DNA of 64,000 bases. Source: Lentisphaerota bacterium (lineage in GTDB: Bacteria; Verrucomicrobiota; Lentisphaeria; Victivallales; UBA1829). A model generated the notes under the pieces. The model worked only from the letters and a program-made list of their open reading frames with translations. It made no database searches and had not been told where the DNA came from. How positions within the stretch are numbered: position 1 is the first letter of the stretch; the number at the start of each line of letters is the position of its first letter. The stretch covers positions 1-64,000 of the forward strand of contig SUVR01000009.1 of the NCBI GenBank assembly GCA_015061915.1. Direction: 5' to 3'. The translations under genes and the position numbers were made by a program. Below are positions 16,682 through 25,903 of this stretch, piece after piece.

Positions 16682-18031
16682 ATGGCAACAAAGAAAGCAC
16701 CTGCGAAAGCAGCAGCGAAACCCGCAGTGAAGAAGGCAGCAGCCAAGAAGCCCGCAGTGAAGAAAGTCGAAAAGCTGGCGATCGATGGCGGCAAGAAAGT
16801 CTACAACGGCAAGTGGCCCGCATGGCCGACTTTCAATGAAACGACCTATGACAAGGTTGTTGACATCCTGAAGTCCGGCAAAGTGAACTACTGGACCGGC
16901 AAAGTCGGTATGGAATTTGAAAAAGCATGGGCAAAATGGCTCGGTGTCAACCACGCGATCAGCGTTGCCAACGGTACCTGCGCTCTCCACACGGCTCTCG
17001 CCAGCCTCGGCATCGGCCCCGGCGACGAAGTGGTTTGCACCTCCTACAGCTTCATCGCTTCCAGCTTCTGCACTCTCCAGGCTGGTGCTATGCCCGTGTT
17101 CGCTGACGTGACCACGGATCACACCATCGACCCGAAGGCGATCGAAGCCTGCATCACCGAACGCACCAAAGCCATCGTCGTCGTTCACCTCTACGGTATC
17201 GTTGCTGACATGGATCCCATCATGGAAATCGCTGCAAAGCACAACCTCTATGTTGTGGAAGACTGCGCACAGTGCTTCGGCGGTGTCTACAAAGGCAAAA
17301 AGGCCGGTACCATCGGTCACGTCGGCTGCTTCAGCTTCTGCCAGAGCAAACACTTCACCACCGGTGGTGAAGGCGGTATGGTCGTCACCAACGATGAAGA
17401 CCTGGCTTGGGAATGCCGTTCCTTCCGCGACCACGGCTACGACGTCAAAGCGAAACTCAACCTCCTCGAAATGGAAGGCAAACAGCTTTACATCCACCGC
17501 CGCGTCGGCTTCAACTTCCGTATGACCGAAATGCAGTCTGCGATCGGTCTGGGCGAACTGGAACGCTTTGACAACTGGAACCTGAAGAACCGTATCCGCA
17601 ACGGTAAGATGATCATCAAGGCCCTCAAGGATCACCCGCTGGTCCTCCATGTGCCCGTTGACACCAAGGATCGCCAGAACGCCTTCTGGTGGTGCCCGAT
17701 CGTGATCGACCCCTCCAAGCTCAAAGACGGCATCGACACCAAGCAGTTCATCGCTGCAATGGCGGCTGAAGGTGTGGCTGTTTACAGCGTTCTCTGGCCG
17801 GAAATGTACAAGGAACAGGCTTACACCGACCGCAAGGGCTTCGGTGTGGCAAGCTATCCGTTCAACGATCCCAAGTCCAGAAACATCGACTACACCAAGT
17901 TCAACTGCAAGCAGGCGAACTGGATGACGGACCGTACCATCAGCTTCTTCACGCACCCGACCTACGAAGTGGAACACATCCAGGCATACATCGATGCCTT
18001 CAACAAGGTCGCCGCTGCTTACATGAAGTAA
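16682..18031 (+). CDS. DegT/DnrJ/EryC1 aminotransferase with a histone-H1-like N-terminal tail
   Basis: PLP-dependent sugar aminotransferase of 449 residues. The first about 28 residues are almost only Lys, Ala and Pro (ATKKAPAKAAAKPAVKK and a repeat of AAAKKPAVKK), like histone H1 tails. The catalytic domain follows: NGTCALHTAL, DVTTDHTIDP, VEDCAQCFGG, and the Schiff-base lysine Lys223 in FCQSKHFTTGGEGG. The family makes amino sugars from keto sugars. The ATG follows AGGAG. A Gfo/Idh oxidoreductase is next, and the DegT plus Gfo/Idh pairing is common in amino-sugar pathways. The tail is not part of the family fold; a similar one starts the protein at 40.2-42.5 kb. Codon use is strongly biased, suggesting high expression. 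Confidence 0.88.
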   Translation: MATKKAPAKAAAKPAVKKAAAKKPAVKKVEKLAIDGGKKVYNGKWPAWPTFNETTYDKVVDILKSGKVNYWTGKVGMEFEKAWAKWLGVNHAISVANGTCALHTALASLGIGPGDEVVCTSYSFIASSFCTLQAGAMPVFADVTTDHTIDPKAIEACITERTKAIVVVHLYGIVADMDPIMEIAAKHNLYVVEDCAQCFGGVYKGKKAGTIGHVGCFSFCQSKHFTTGGEGGMVVTNDEDLAWECRSFRDHGYDVKAKLNLLEMEGKQLYIHRRVGFNFRMTEMQSAIGLGELERFDNWNLKNRIRNGKMIIKALKDHPLVLHVPVDTKDRQNAFWWCPIVIDPSKLKDGIDTKQFIAAMAAEGVAVYSVLWPEMYKEQAYTDRKGFGVASYPFNDPKSRNIDYTKFNCKQANWMTDRTISFFTHPTYEVEHIQAYIDAFNKVAAAYMK

Positions 18032-18060
18032 GTCATTCTCTCTCATAATTGAGACAGACC

Positions 18061-18096
18061 AAGGACGGCTTCCCGGCAGCGGGTGCCGTCCTTTTT
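18061..18096 (+). terminator. terminator after the DegT gene
   Basis: AAGGACGGC (18061-18069) pairs with GCCGTCCTT (18085-18093), and a T run follows. It lies before the oxidoreductase start, so read-through would be partial. Confidence 0.75.
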
Positions 18097-18127
18097 CAAC
18101 TTTCACTCAAGCTCAAGGAACAGAAAA

Positions 18128-19192
18128 ATGGATAAGATCAGATATGCCATCATCGGTTTCGGCGGTATTGCTGAAAACCGCGTTGCAAAAGAAGGTTACG
18201 GCTGCGATAAGACCCGTTTCAACGGTCTGGAAAAAGCCGTTCTCACCGGTGCAACGGATATGAACCCCGCCCGCAAAGAAGCTGCTGAAGCTCTGGGACT
18301 CAAGTGGTACGACAGCATGGAAGCCATCCTTGCAGATGCGGACATTGATGCCGTTTATATCGCTACCAACAATGCCAGCCACGCCGCTCTTGCCTGTGCC
18401 GCTCTTGAAGCCGGCAAGCACGTGATCGTGGAAAAACCCGCTGCCACCAGCGTCGCCGATGCCCAGAAAATGGTGGACCTCGCCGCCGCAAAGGGGCTTT
18501 CTCTCTCTGTCGACCATATGATGGTCAACAACGCCTGGAACATCAAGGCGCAGGAAGTTATGGCAGCCGGTACCCTCGGTACGGTGAATGACAGCTGCTT
18601 CCACATGGAATTTGCCTACGGTTACGATCCGGCAGAAGCCGCCACCTGGCGCTGTAGCAAGATCGAAGAAATGGGCGGTCCCATCGGTGACGTTGCCAGC
18701 CACTGCTTCTATGTGGCGGAATTCGTTTTCGGCAAGAAGATCGCCAAGATCGCAGCTGTCTATTATCCGAAAGTTATGCCCATTGTTGCTGAAGACGGAG
18801 CCTATATCAAATTCTTCTTTGAAGACGGCACGCAGGGCAGCGTCCGTGCCTCCTTCAGCGAATTCCGCGGCGGTCTCGGCGGCACCCTGACCAACCTGGG
18901 CTTTGAACTGTACGGCGATAAAGCAGTTCTCCGCAGCTTCGGCAGTATGTTCCAGCTCTCCGGTCATGAAGGCGAACCCTGCCGTATGAGACTGGAACTG
19001 GATGACCTGGGCAAGGTGCAGGAAATCGCTCCCGCTCCGATCCAGAACATCTATCAGACGCTGATCGAACACCACGCAGAAAGCATCCAGAACAAGACTC
19101 CGATCAATGCGGAAGATGCAGTTCACAACCTGAAGCTCTGTGCAGCAGCTCACGAATCCGCACAGAACGGCGGCAAGATCATCAGCCTTTGA
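18128..19192 (+). CDS. Gfo/Idh/MocA-family oxidoreductase
   Basis: NAD(P)-dependent sugar oxidoreductase of 354 residues. The N-terminal Rossmann domain has IIGFGGIAENR (GxGxxA-like) and EKPAATSVADA (the EKP motif). The C-terminal alpha/beta domain includes GGPIGDVASHCFYVAEF, where Asp and His would form the active site. The substrate is not identifiable. The start ATG at 18128 follows AAGGA; an upstream in-frame start would overlap the terminator. It is 10 bases from the ceramidase-like gene, so those two are probably one operon, partly insulated from DegT. Confidence 0.88.
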   Translation: MDKIRYAIIGFGGIAENRVAKEGYGCDKTRFNGLEKAVLTGATDMNPARKEAAEALGLKWYDSMEAILADADIDAVYIATNNASHAALACAALEAGKHVIVEKPAATSVADAQKMVDLAAAKGLSLSVDHMMVNNAWNIKAQEVMAAGTLGTVNDSCFHMEFAYGYDPAEAATWRCSKIEEMGGPIGDVASHCFYVAEFVFGKKIAKIAAVYYPKVMPIVAEDGAYIKFFFEDGTQGSVRASFSEFRGGLGGTLTNLGFELYGDKAVLRSFGSMFQLSGHEGEPCRMRLELDDLGKVQEIAPAPIQNIYQTLIEHHAESIQNKTPINAEDAVHNLKLCAAAHESAQNGGKIISL

Positions 19193-19202
19193 GGGTGAAA
19201 CG

Positions 19203-20525
19203 ATGAAATGCGGTTTTGCAAGAGAGATCATCACGCCCAAAATCGGAGTGCCCCTCTGCGGGTACTTCGATCCCCGTCCCAACGATGGCGCGTTCGATGA
19301 ACTTTATATCCGTGTTCTGGCTCTGGAAATGGCGGATGGCGGAATGTGCGCCATCCTTTCTGCCGATGTCTGCTTTATCGCCAACGATCTGATCGAACGC
19401 TGCAAAGCGGAAATGGCGAAAGCCGGGATCGACTGGGCAGATCAGGTGCTGTTCAGTGCAACACACTCACACACTGCTCCCTATCCGGACCGCTTTTTCG
19501 GGGATGATCCCGATGAAGAATGGCTGCAGACTTTTGCCGAACGCAGTGCCGCTGCCGTGAAACGGGCAGCCGCCAATCTGCAGGAGAGCGAATTCTGTAC
19601 CGGTAAAACATTCTGTGATACACTGGCGTTCAACCGCCGGTACTGGATGAAGGATGGCTCCGTGCTGACCAATCCCGGGAAACTGAATCCGGAGATCGTC
19701 AAGCCGGAAGGCGCAGTGGATTATTCCATCCCCATGCTGGCGTGGAAGATTGGCGGAAAACTGGCGGCTCTGATCGTCAATATCGTCAATCATACCGATA
19801 CCATTGCGGGCAACACGGTTTCCGCTGACTGGCCCGGCAGAATGGAACGGGAGATCCAGAATCAGCTCGGTTACGATGTGCCGGTCATCACCCTCATTGG
19901 TGCTTCCGGGAACATCAACCATTTTGATAACTCCACGGACCGGGATCAAGCCAGCTTTGAAGAAGCCAAACGGATCGGTAAGGAATATGCCGCAAAGATC
20001 GTTCCGGCTCTGGCTGACCTGAAAACGGTCGGGTCTGCCGGCGTCAAACTGGTCTCTGACAAGATCACGATCCCCTATACGGTCATTACGGATGAGGAAG
20101 TTGCAAAGGCGAAGGAAGTTCTTGCCAAGCCTTTCGACCCCAACGAAGAAGCAGAAATGACGGCTTCCGGTCTTGCCCGTGGCGAAGGTCCGGTGGCACG
20201 ATTCTTTGCGGATCAGCTGCTGACTTTTCGTGAAACTTGTGTGGGTGCACGGGAATTCCGTCTGCTCTCCATTCAGTTCGGGGATAACGCGGCGATCGTG
20301 ACTCTGCCGGGTGAACCGTTTACTGAAATCGGTCTTGCCATCAAGGCGGCGTCCCGCTTTGAGACTACGGTTGTCTCTGCGCTCTCCATGGGTGAATGTG
20401 GCTACATTCCCCTGCCGGAATGTTTCGGCAGAGGTGGCTACGAGATCCTGCCTGTGGAAGGCGGCGGACCTGCTCACGACACGGCACCGCGTCTGATCGA
20501 AGCGGCATCTGCGCTCGTGAAGTAA
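19203..20525 (+). CDS. neutral/alkaline ceramidase-like hydrolase
   Basis: A 440-residue protein related to the N-terminal catalytic domain of neutral ceramidases. Zinc-site-type motifs are present: FSATHSHTAPYP, NIVNHTDTI and a GASGNINHFD segment. There is no signal peptide, so it is probably cytosolic, unlike secreted ceramidases. In PVC genomes such proteins often sit with sugar-catabolism genes and their real substrate is unknown. A paralogue at 33786-35144 shares the RYWMK-x-G and TNPGKLNPEI signatures. The ATG is 10 bases after the oxidoreductase stop, with GAGGGTGAAACG before it. Confidence 0.75.
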   Translation: MKCGFAREIITPKIGVPLCGYFDPRPNDGAFDELYIRVLALEMADGGMCAILSADVCFIANDLIERCKAEMAKAGIDWADQVLFSATHSHTAPYPDRFFGDDPDEEWLQTFAERSAAAVKRAAANLQESEFCTGKTFCDTLAFNRRYWMKDGSVLTNPGKLNPEIVKPEGAVDYSIPMLAWKIGGKLAALIVNIVNHTDTIAGNTVSADWPGRMEREIQNQLGYDVPVITLIGASGNINHFDNSTDRDQASFEEAKRIGKEYAAKIVPALADLKTVGSAGVKLVSDKITIPYTVITDEEVAKAKEVLAKPFDPNEEAEMTASGLARGEGPVARFFADQLLTFRETCVGAREFRLLSIQFGDNAAIVTLPGEPFTEIGLAIKAASRFETTVVSALSMGECGYIPLPECFGRGGYEILPVEGGGPAHDTAPRLIEAASALVK

Positions 20526-20557
20526 CCGTTTTTCCGGACAGTCCATTTACAAAAAAA

Positions 20558-20593
20558 CGAAGCACAACCGAAATGGCTGTGCTTCGCTTTTTT
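20558..20593. terminator. bidirectional terminator
   Basis: CGAAGCACA (20558-20566) pairs with TGTGCTTCG (20578-20586). An A7 tract lies before and a T-rich tract after, so it can end transcription from either side. Confidence 0.8.
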
Positions 20594-20613
20594 GATCCCC
20601 GGATGAGGTCGCC

Positions 20614-20671
20614 GTGCGCCAAACAAACGAAGAGCAGTTGAGGCGCACAAAGAAAGCAGTCCTTTGGACTG
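20614..20671. other. additional hairpins between convergent genes
   Basis: GTGCGCC (20614-20620) pairs with GGCGCAC (20642-20648). CAGTCC (20657-20662) pairs with GGACTG (20666-20671), directly after the esterase stop codon. These may help terminate the minus-strand operon. Confidence 0.45.
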
Positions 20672-21487
20672 TTACTTGACAGTGGTCTTGCCGGCGACCC
20701 GTTCAAACCAGCCGGCGGCGATTTTGGGCCAGTTTGCCACGGGTTTCCCCGTCCGCAGGATGCCATAGCCGTGTCCGCCTTCGGCAAAGAGGTGCATTTC
20801 TGCGGGACGCTTTGCCCGTTTCATGGCGAGATACCAGGAAAGGGAACATTCCACCCGGATCTCATCGTCTTCCGTCTGGAGGAGGAACATGGGCGGTGTG
20901 TTTTCGTCGATTTTGAATTCCGGATTCAGGTTCAGGTCCGGATCGCACAGGTATGCGGGATAGATCAGGGCGGCGAAATCCGGTCTGCAGCTCAAATCAT
21001 CGATCGCATCCATATTTTCATACGGCACCGGATCGGCGGGTGCGGCAACGGTGGCGGTCAGGTGCGCACCGGCGGAGAAACCCATGATCCCGATCTTTTC
21101 CGGATCCACATTCAGTTCTGCGGCGTTGGCACGGATGAGCCGGATGGCACGGCAGGCGTCTGCGTGAGCCGCCGCCCGGTTGTCCGGTACCCGGTACTTC
21201 AGAAGAAACGCACTGAACCCGATGCTGTTGAAGTAGGAACACAGGTCGATCCCTTCATGGTTCCACGCGAGGATCCCGTATCCGCCGCCGGGGCAGACGA
21301 TCACGGCGGGGTGTGGACCTCTGCCGCTGACGGGGTAGTACGTGATGCTGGGGCAGGTCACATCGGTGAGCCGTGTGATCCCGTCATTGCTGTCCAGAAA
21401 ATGCTCGGTCCGTTCTGCTTCTTTGCCGTCGGTGAAGGGCATATTGCCGTTCCAAAGGGGGATCTCCTGATAACGTTCAAAACTCAT
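20672..21487 (-). CDS. alpha/beta-hydrolase (acetyl-xylan-esterase-like)
   Basis: A 271-residue alpha/beta hydrolase without a signal peptide. The oxyanion-hole motif CPGGGYG, the nucleophile elbow GFSAGAH and a C-terminal GGHGYG histidine motif match the BD-FAE/acetyl-xylan esterase group. It is likely to remove acyl groups from carbohydrate or glycoside substrates. It starts five bases after the amidohydrolase stop with AAGGAG before the ATG, so it belongs to the amidohydrolase operon. Confidence 0.8.
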   Translation of the reverse strand: MSFERYQEIPLWNGNMPFTDGKEAERTEHFLDSNDGITRLTDVTCPSITYYPVSGRGPHPAVIVCPGGGYGILAWNHEGIDLCSYFNSIGFSAFLLKYRVPDNRAAAHADACRAIRLIRANAAELNVDPEKIGIMGFSAGAHLTATVAAPADPVPYENMDAIDDLSCRPDFAALIYPAYLCDPDLNLNPEFKIDENTPPMFLLQTEDDEIRVECSLSWYLAMKRAKRPAEMHLFAEGGHGYGILRTGKPVANWPKIAAGWFERVAGKTTVK

Positions 21488-21492
21488 TGTTG

Positions 21493-22401
21493 TTACTCCT
21501 TGATACCTAAAAAGTTCAGAATATTTCTCTTAACTGCATTGCGGAAGGTCTTACGGAAGGGGTTGCGGTCTTCCGTGGAAAGTTTTTCCAGCCCCTCCCA
21601 CATAAAGCCTTCATAGTCACCGTACTGTTCCTGCAGACGGTCGAACATTTTGCGGTCGAAATCGATGATATACTTTGCCCATTGGACATCATACGCATTG
21701 GCATGGCGGTCGATACCGAAGAGCAGTTTGTCCTCGATCCCGTAGCGGTTGAGAACGAGTTTCTTGAAAATGTCGTCCCGGTAAAAATCTGCTGCGCCCG
21801 GAGAGGAATCAATATACATGACAGCGGCATCTTTATTGATGATATGCGTGTTGGCGAATTTACCGAAGAGGGCGGTACATTCATCGGTCCAGGGCCAGGA
21901 GACGTGCGCCAGCGCAAAACGGATCCGGGGCACTTCCAGCATACATTCAAAGTTGCCGGGGCGGTTCCAGTTGGCAGTGGGTTCGCCGCCTTCCCACAGG
22001 ATCCCGGAGTGGAACAGCAGAGGCATATCCAGTTCCGCCATTTTCCAGTATGCGGTCAGACCTTCCACCGGCATATACCGGTTGCAGATGACCTTGAAGC
22101 CTTTGATCCCGGCATTTTTGGCATATTCCACCTGTTCCACAGCGTTCGGCAGGGTGGGATCGATCCAGAGGAACGGATAAAAATTTTCCAGTTTTGAACA
22201 GAAATCCAGCACATGAGTGACCCGGTCTTTCCATTGCATGGGTTCTATGCCCCGCCACTTGACCGTGGTTTCCGGCGGCATACTGAAAATGATCCCGCCG
22301 CTCACGCCGGATTCCTTTGCCTTTGACCGGAAAATCTCCGGTCCTTCCGTATTTCTCGGCATCAGGTGGATATGGCAATCGTAAATCTCAAGATCCTGCA
22401 T
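21493..22401 (-). CDS. TIM-barrel amidohydrolase (copy 2 of a tandem pair)
   Basis: A 302-residue protein of the amidohydrolase-2 type. It starts IYDCHIHLMP (HxH metal motif), followed by LLFHSG (barrel histidine), FALAHVSWPW and LLFGIDRHAN near the active-site aspartate. The ATG at 22401 follows AAGGAG and is favoured over an upstream in-frame start. It is a close paralogue of the gene at 22429-23334; the last 30 residues are nearly the same. Substrates of this group are diverse (lactones, aromatic acids, sugar acids), so none is assigned. Confidence 0.8.
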   Translation of the reverse strand: MQDLEIYDCHIHLMPRNTEGPEIFRSKAKESGVSGGIIFSMPPETTVKWRGIEPMQWKDRVTHVLDFCSKLENFYPFLWIDPTLPNAVEQVEYAKNAGIKGFKVICNRYMPVEGLTAYWKMAELDMPLLFHSGILWEGGEPTANWNRPGNFECMLEVPRIRFALAHVSWPWTDECTALFGKFANTHIINKDAAVMYIDSSPGAADFYRDDIFKKLVLNRYGIEDKLLFGIDRHANAYDVQWAKYIIDFDRKMFDRLQEQYGDYEGFMWEGLEKLSTEDRNPFRKTFRNAVKRNILNFLGIKE

Positions 22402-22428
22402 GATCTTTCTCCTTATGATGTGCAAGCA

Positions 22429-23334
22429 TTACTGCCTGCCATTTAAAAATTCCAGAATGTTTTTCTTAACTGCGTTGCGGAAAGTCTTGCGGAACGGGTT
22501 GCGGTCTTCCGTGGAAAGTTTTTCCAAGCCCTCCCACATATAGCCTTCATAGTTTCCGTACTGTTCCTGCAGACGGTCGAACATCTTCCGGTCGGTATCG
22601 ATCACGTGTTTTGTGTGCCGGATATCGTACGAATTTGCCAAACCATCAACCCCGAACATCAGTCTGTCTTCGATTCCGTACCGGTGGAACACAAAATTCC
22701 GGAAAATCTCATCCCGGTAGAAATCCGGTGCGCCGGGAGAGGAATCCACATACATATCGGGTGTGTCCTTTTTGCAGAGGCGGGTATTGGCGAATTTGCC
22801 GAAGAGGGCGATACATTCATCGGTCCAGGGCCAGGAGACGTGTGCCAGTGCGAAGCGGATCCGGGGCACTTCCAGCATACATTCAAAGTTGGCTGGACGG
22901 TTGAAATTCGTGCTGACTTCGCCGCCGTCCCACAGGATCCCGGAGTGGAACAGAACAGGCATATCCAGCTCCGCCATTTTCCGGTATGTGTTCAACCCGT
23001 CTGCGGGCATATACCGGTTGCAGAGGACTTTGAATCCTTTGATTCCGGCATTTTTCGCGTATTCCACCTGCTCAATGGCATTTGCCTGCGTGGGGTCGAT
23101 CCGGTAGAACGGATAATAATTCTCCAGTTTTGAACAGAAATCCAGCACGTGTGCGATCCGGTCTTTCCAAGGCATGGGGTGTTCCCCGCAGACCAGTGTG
23201 GTTTCGGGCGGCATACTGAAAATGATCCCGCCGCTGATCCCTGCTTCTTTTGCTTTGGAACGGAAAATTTCAGGTCCGTCCGGATGATCCGGCATCAGAT
23301 GGATGTGGCAATCGTAAATTTCAAGATCCTGCAT
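22429..23334 (-). CDS. TIM-barrel amidohydrolase (copy 1 of a tandem pair)
   Basis: A 301-residue paralogue of the next gene and probably first in the operon. It shares MQDLEIYDCHIHL, the FHSG and LAHVSWPW motifs and the STEDRNPFRKTFRN tail. It differs at the predicted active-site loop: GVDGLAN instead of GIDRHAN. This may mean a changed substrate or weakened activity. The ATG at 23334 is preceded by AAGGAG; the longer in-frame start is unlikely. It is divergent from the 23.48 kb operon with about 146 bases between. Confidence 0.8.
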   Translation of the reverse strand: MQDLEIYDCHIHLMPDHPDGPEIFRSKAKEAGISGGIIFSMPPETTLVCGEHPMPWKDRIAHVLDFCSKLENYYPFYRIDPTQANAIEQVEYAKNAGIKGFKVLCNRYMPADGLNTYRKMAELDMPVLFHSGILWDGGEVSTNFNRPANFECMLEVPRIRFALAHVSWPWTDECIALFGKFANTRLCKKDTPDMYVDSSPGAPDFYRDEIFRNFVFHRYGIEDRLMFGVDGLANSYDIRHTKHVIDTDRKMFDRLQEQYGNYEGYMWEGLEKLSTEDRNPFRKTFRNAVKKNILEFLNGRQ

Positions 23335-23413
23335 ACTTTTCTCCTTGGTTCTTGTGCTTTGGAAAAATCTACCACACATTTCAGGCATTTCAACGAAAAA
23401 GAACAATTTTTAT

Positions 23414-23442
23414 TTGACTTTTTTGCGCGCAGGCTGTATTAT
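23414..23442 (+). promoter_or_regulatory. predicted promoter of the 23.5-27.2 kb operon
   Basis: TTGACT at 23414-23419, 17-base spacer, TATTAT at 23437-23442 with TG directly upstream. Confidence 0.5.
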
Positions 23443-23480
23443 AAACTGTTTTTTTCTTACTAAATTTGCGAAAGGCTGGA

Positions 23481-25238
23481 ATGAAAACATATTTGGCAAT
23501 CATAATCACTTTGTGTCTGCTGTTCAGCGGGGCTCTGCTCCCTGCGCAGTACCACGCTCCCATATTGGATTTGGATTTTGTATCAGTGCCGGGGAAATGC
23601 AGCTCTATCACCGGCAGTAACATCAGCCTTTCCGACCGGGATGAAATTGAATTTCTCAAACAGGGCGGTTTGCGGATCGATGAGAAAAAGGCGTACTTTA
23701 CATCTCATCTCCGCAGTGAGCGTTTTGATGGCAGAACGCTCTCCGGTTGTTTCCGGGCTTCCTTTGATGCCGATGGTTTTGAAGATGACGATGTCCGGAA
23801 ATTGTCTTTCGGTATGTTGACTTTGAGCTTGGATGAAAACCGGATCCCTTCTCTCACATTTCAGGCGAAAGTAGGGGATCTGTTGGGACCGGATTTTACG
23901 CTCCGGGGAAGAACACCGGTTCAACTGGATACCGTTCATTGTTTTACATTCCGTTATTCTGTGCGGGAACGCCGGGCAGAATTTTTCATGGATGGAGAAC
24001 TGCAGGCGGCAGCATACGGTTTTCTTCCCCTGCTGGATATCCGGTCTGTGGTTTGCGGTAAGGATTTTATCGGAACGCTGGAAAATGTACGGTTCTATGA
24101 AGGTTCGCTGGAGGTTGAGGAGCTGATGATCCAACCGGTTTCCCGGGTAGAACGGAATGATTATCTGACATCTATGCAGAATGCAGCAGATCGCCGGTCC
24201 AATCTGTACCTGACCAATCTCTGCCGGATGGTGCTGCAGGCAAATCTGACAGAACGGGCTCTGACCGTAAAGGATTGGGCGGGAATGCAGCGTCGTGCCG
24301 GAGAACTGGAAGCGCTTTCCAGTGCATTTCAGAAGGAGGAGGGAGTGATCCGGGATAAGATCCTGACAGCATTCGCGGTCACGCCCCGGCAGCTGGCAGA
24401 TTTTACACCCTATACGATGCCGCCGCTGTCCGATCTGCTCAAACGGGAACTGCGCCTCGTTGCAGCACAGAACGGCAGAGATTTTATGCCGTTTATTATC
24501 TATCCTTTCGCAAAGATCCCTGAGTTGAAAATTGTTCCCGGTGATCTGAAAAGCAAAGAAGGAAATACGATCCCCGCATCGGCAGTGCGCGTGTTGGTCC
24601 TTGCAAGGAGATTTATCAATCCGGCGCAGGATCCCCACCTTTATATGCCGGTCCATGGCAGTATCCTTGTGCCGTATGCTTTCACCACGGATGAAAATAT
24701 CGTGCGGATCGACGAGACAAAACGGATCAATCAGTTCCGTATTTCTTATCCGGATGGAGATGTGTGGATGGAATGTAACGGCTTGATCGAACCGCGCTTC
24801 CGGAAGCCGGCACCCCCTACGCTGGAACATACCTCCATGCCGACCCCCTGTGCTGCAAAGGCGTTTCTTGTGGAAGTCACTGCCAGAGCCCCTGCCGGTG
24901 TTTATACCGGATCGCTGAACCTGCTGGCTGATGGCAGAGATGCCGGCGAGATTCCACTGCAGATCCGCGTTTTGCCATTCCGGATCAAGGAACAGCCTGT
25001 CGATTCCGGCTTCCCTTATGATGAACCATATACTGCACTCCGTTTTCCCTCATGGGATGCGCAGGGATATGCTGATTTGCTGCTTCAACTTTGTATCGTT
25101 CAGATGAAACAGCCTGCCAAGGCAAAATTGGCGCAAGAATATCGCCTCTGGCTGGAAAAACAGAATATAACGGAGAATTCCGATCACTTGCGCCTGGAGA
25201 TTATGGAACGCATTATGAAACTGACGGAGAAAAAATGA
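23481..25238 (+). CDS. secreted protein with LamG-like and GH123-type N-domains
   Basis: A 585-residue exported protein with a signal peptide ending near LPAQ. Residues of roughly 30-220 look like a LamG/concanavalin-type jelly roll (TFRYSVRERRAEFFMDGEL, then IGTLENVRFYEG). A helical middle follows. Near residue 450-540 a beta-sandwich with PAGVYTGSLNL resembles the domain that precedes the catalytic barrel in DUF4091/GH123-type proteins. The expected barrel is missing: the chain ends about 60 residues after this domain. It is therefore possibly a truncated or binding-only relative. The stop overlaps the next ATG. Confidence 0.55.
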   Translation: MKTYLAIIITLCLLFSGALLPAQYHAPILDLDFVSVPGKCSSITGSNISLSDRDEIEFLKQGGLRIDEKKAYFTSHLRSERFDGRTLSGCFRASFDADGFEDDDVRKLSFGMLTLSLDENRIPSLTFQAKVGDLLGPDFTLRGRTPVQLDTVHCFTFRYSVRERRAEFFMDGELQAAAYGFLPLLDIRSVVCGKDFIGTLENVRFYEGSLEVEELMIQPVSRVERNDYLTSMQNAADRRSNLYLTNLCRMVLQANLTERALTVKDWAGMQRRAGELEALSSAFQKEEGVIRDKILTAFAVTPRQLADFTPYTMPPLSDLLKRELRLVAAQNGRDFMPFIIYPFAKIPELKIVPGDLKSKEGNTIPASAVRVLVLARRFINPAQDPHLYMPVHGSILVPYAFTTDENIVRIDETKRINQFRISYPDGDVWMECNGLIEPRFRKPAPPTLEHTSMPTPCAAKAFLVEVTARAPAGVYTGSLNLLADGRDAGEIPLQIRVLPFRIKEQPVDSGFPYDEPYTALRFPSWDAQGYADLLLQLCIVQMKQPAKAKLAQEYRLWLEKQNITENSDHLRLEIMERIMKLTEKK

Positions 25239-25903
25239 TGAAGAAACTTTATATGCTCCTGACCTTTTTTCTTTTGTTTCAGCTGACTGCGGCAGAGCAG
25301 ATCCCGCTTTTGACGATCCCCTGGAAACCGGTGCCGGATCAGACCGAGCTCTTTGCCCAGTCTGAAAAACGGTATGACATTTCCTGCAACAATTATGGTC
25401 TGACACTTTACATCCGTGAAGAAACAGCCGGAGAAAATCTCCGTGTGCTGGTTGCTCCCGGCAGAGAGACGGAACCGGGCTATTTGGCAATTACCTGCAA
25501 AACACAGCCGAAACGGAGTATGGAAACCGGATTTCACGGTGTGCCGGGGCTTTTTTCGGAAAACATTGAGGCAGAATGTCGACGGGACAGTACCGGAAAA
25601 AGTGTTTGCCGTATCACAGTCCCCTGGGAAAATTTGAGTACGATCCTTCCGGAAAAAACATTGCGGGTTGTGATCGGAAGAAATTATCTTCCCGTGCAGA
25701 TGCCGAAAGAATATTTGACTGCCAAAAAAAGTATCGAAGATATGATTTGTGCCGCTTTTCAGGCGAAGACTTATCTTCAGATCCAAAGAGACAATAACAG
25801 GCGATACAAAGAAACACTGCAACAGCATCTGGATGCGATTGGAAATGACTCATCCAAACGGGTGCGCTATCTCCGTGCAGTCTTTACAGAGGTGGTCCCG
25901 TGA
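25235..25903 (+). CDS. exported protein, possible CBM9-like fold
   Basis: A 222-residue protein with a signal peptide (LLFQLTAAEQ). The body has alternating strands, including ENLRVLVAPGRE and RITVPWENL, which recall CBM9/DOMON-like sandwiches, but the match is weak and no function is assigned. The ATG forms an ATGA overlap with the preceding gene. Its stop overlaps the GTG start of the following gene, so the three form a coupled unit. Confidence 0.5.
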   Translation: MMKKLYMLLTFFLLFQLTAAEQIPLLTIPWKPVPDQTELFAQSEKRYDISCNNYGLTLYIREETAGENLRVLVAPGRETEPGYLAITCKTQPKRSMETGFHGVPGLFSENIEAECRRDSTGKSVCRITVPWENLSTILPEKTLRVVIGRNYLPVQMPKEYLTAKKSIEDMICAAFQAKTYLQIQRDNNRRYKETLQQHLDAIGNDSSKRVRYLRAVFTEVVP

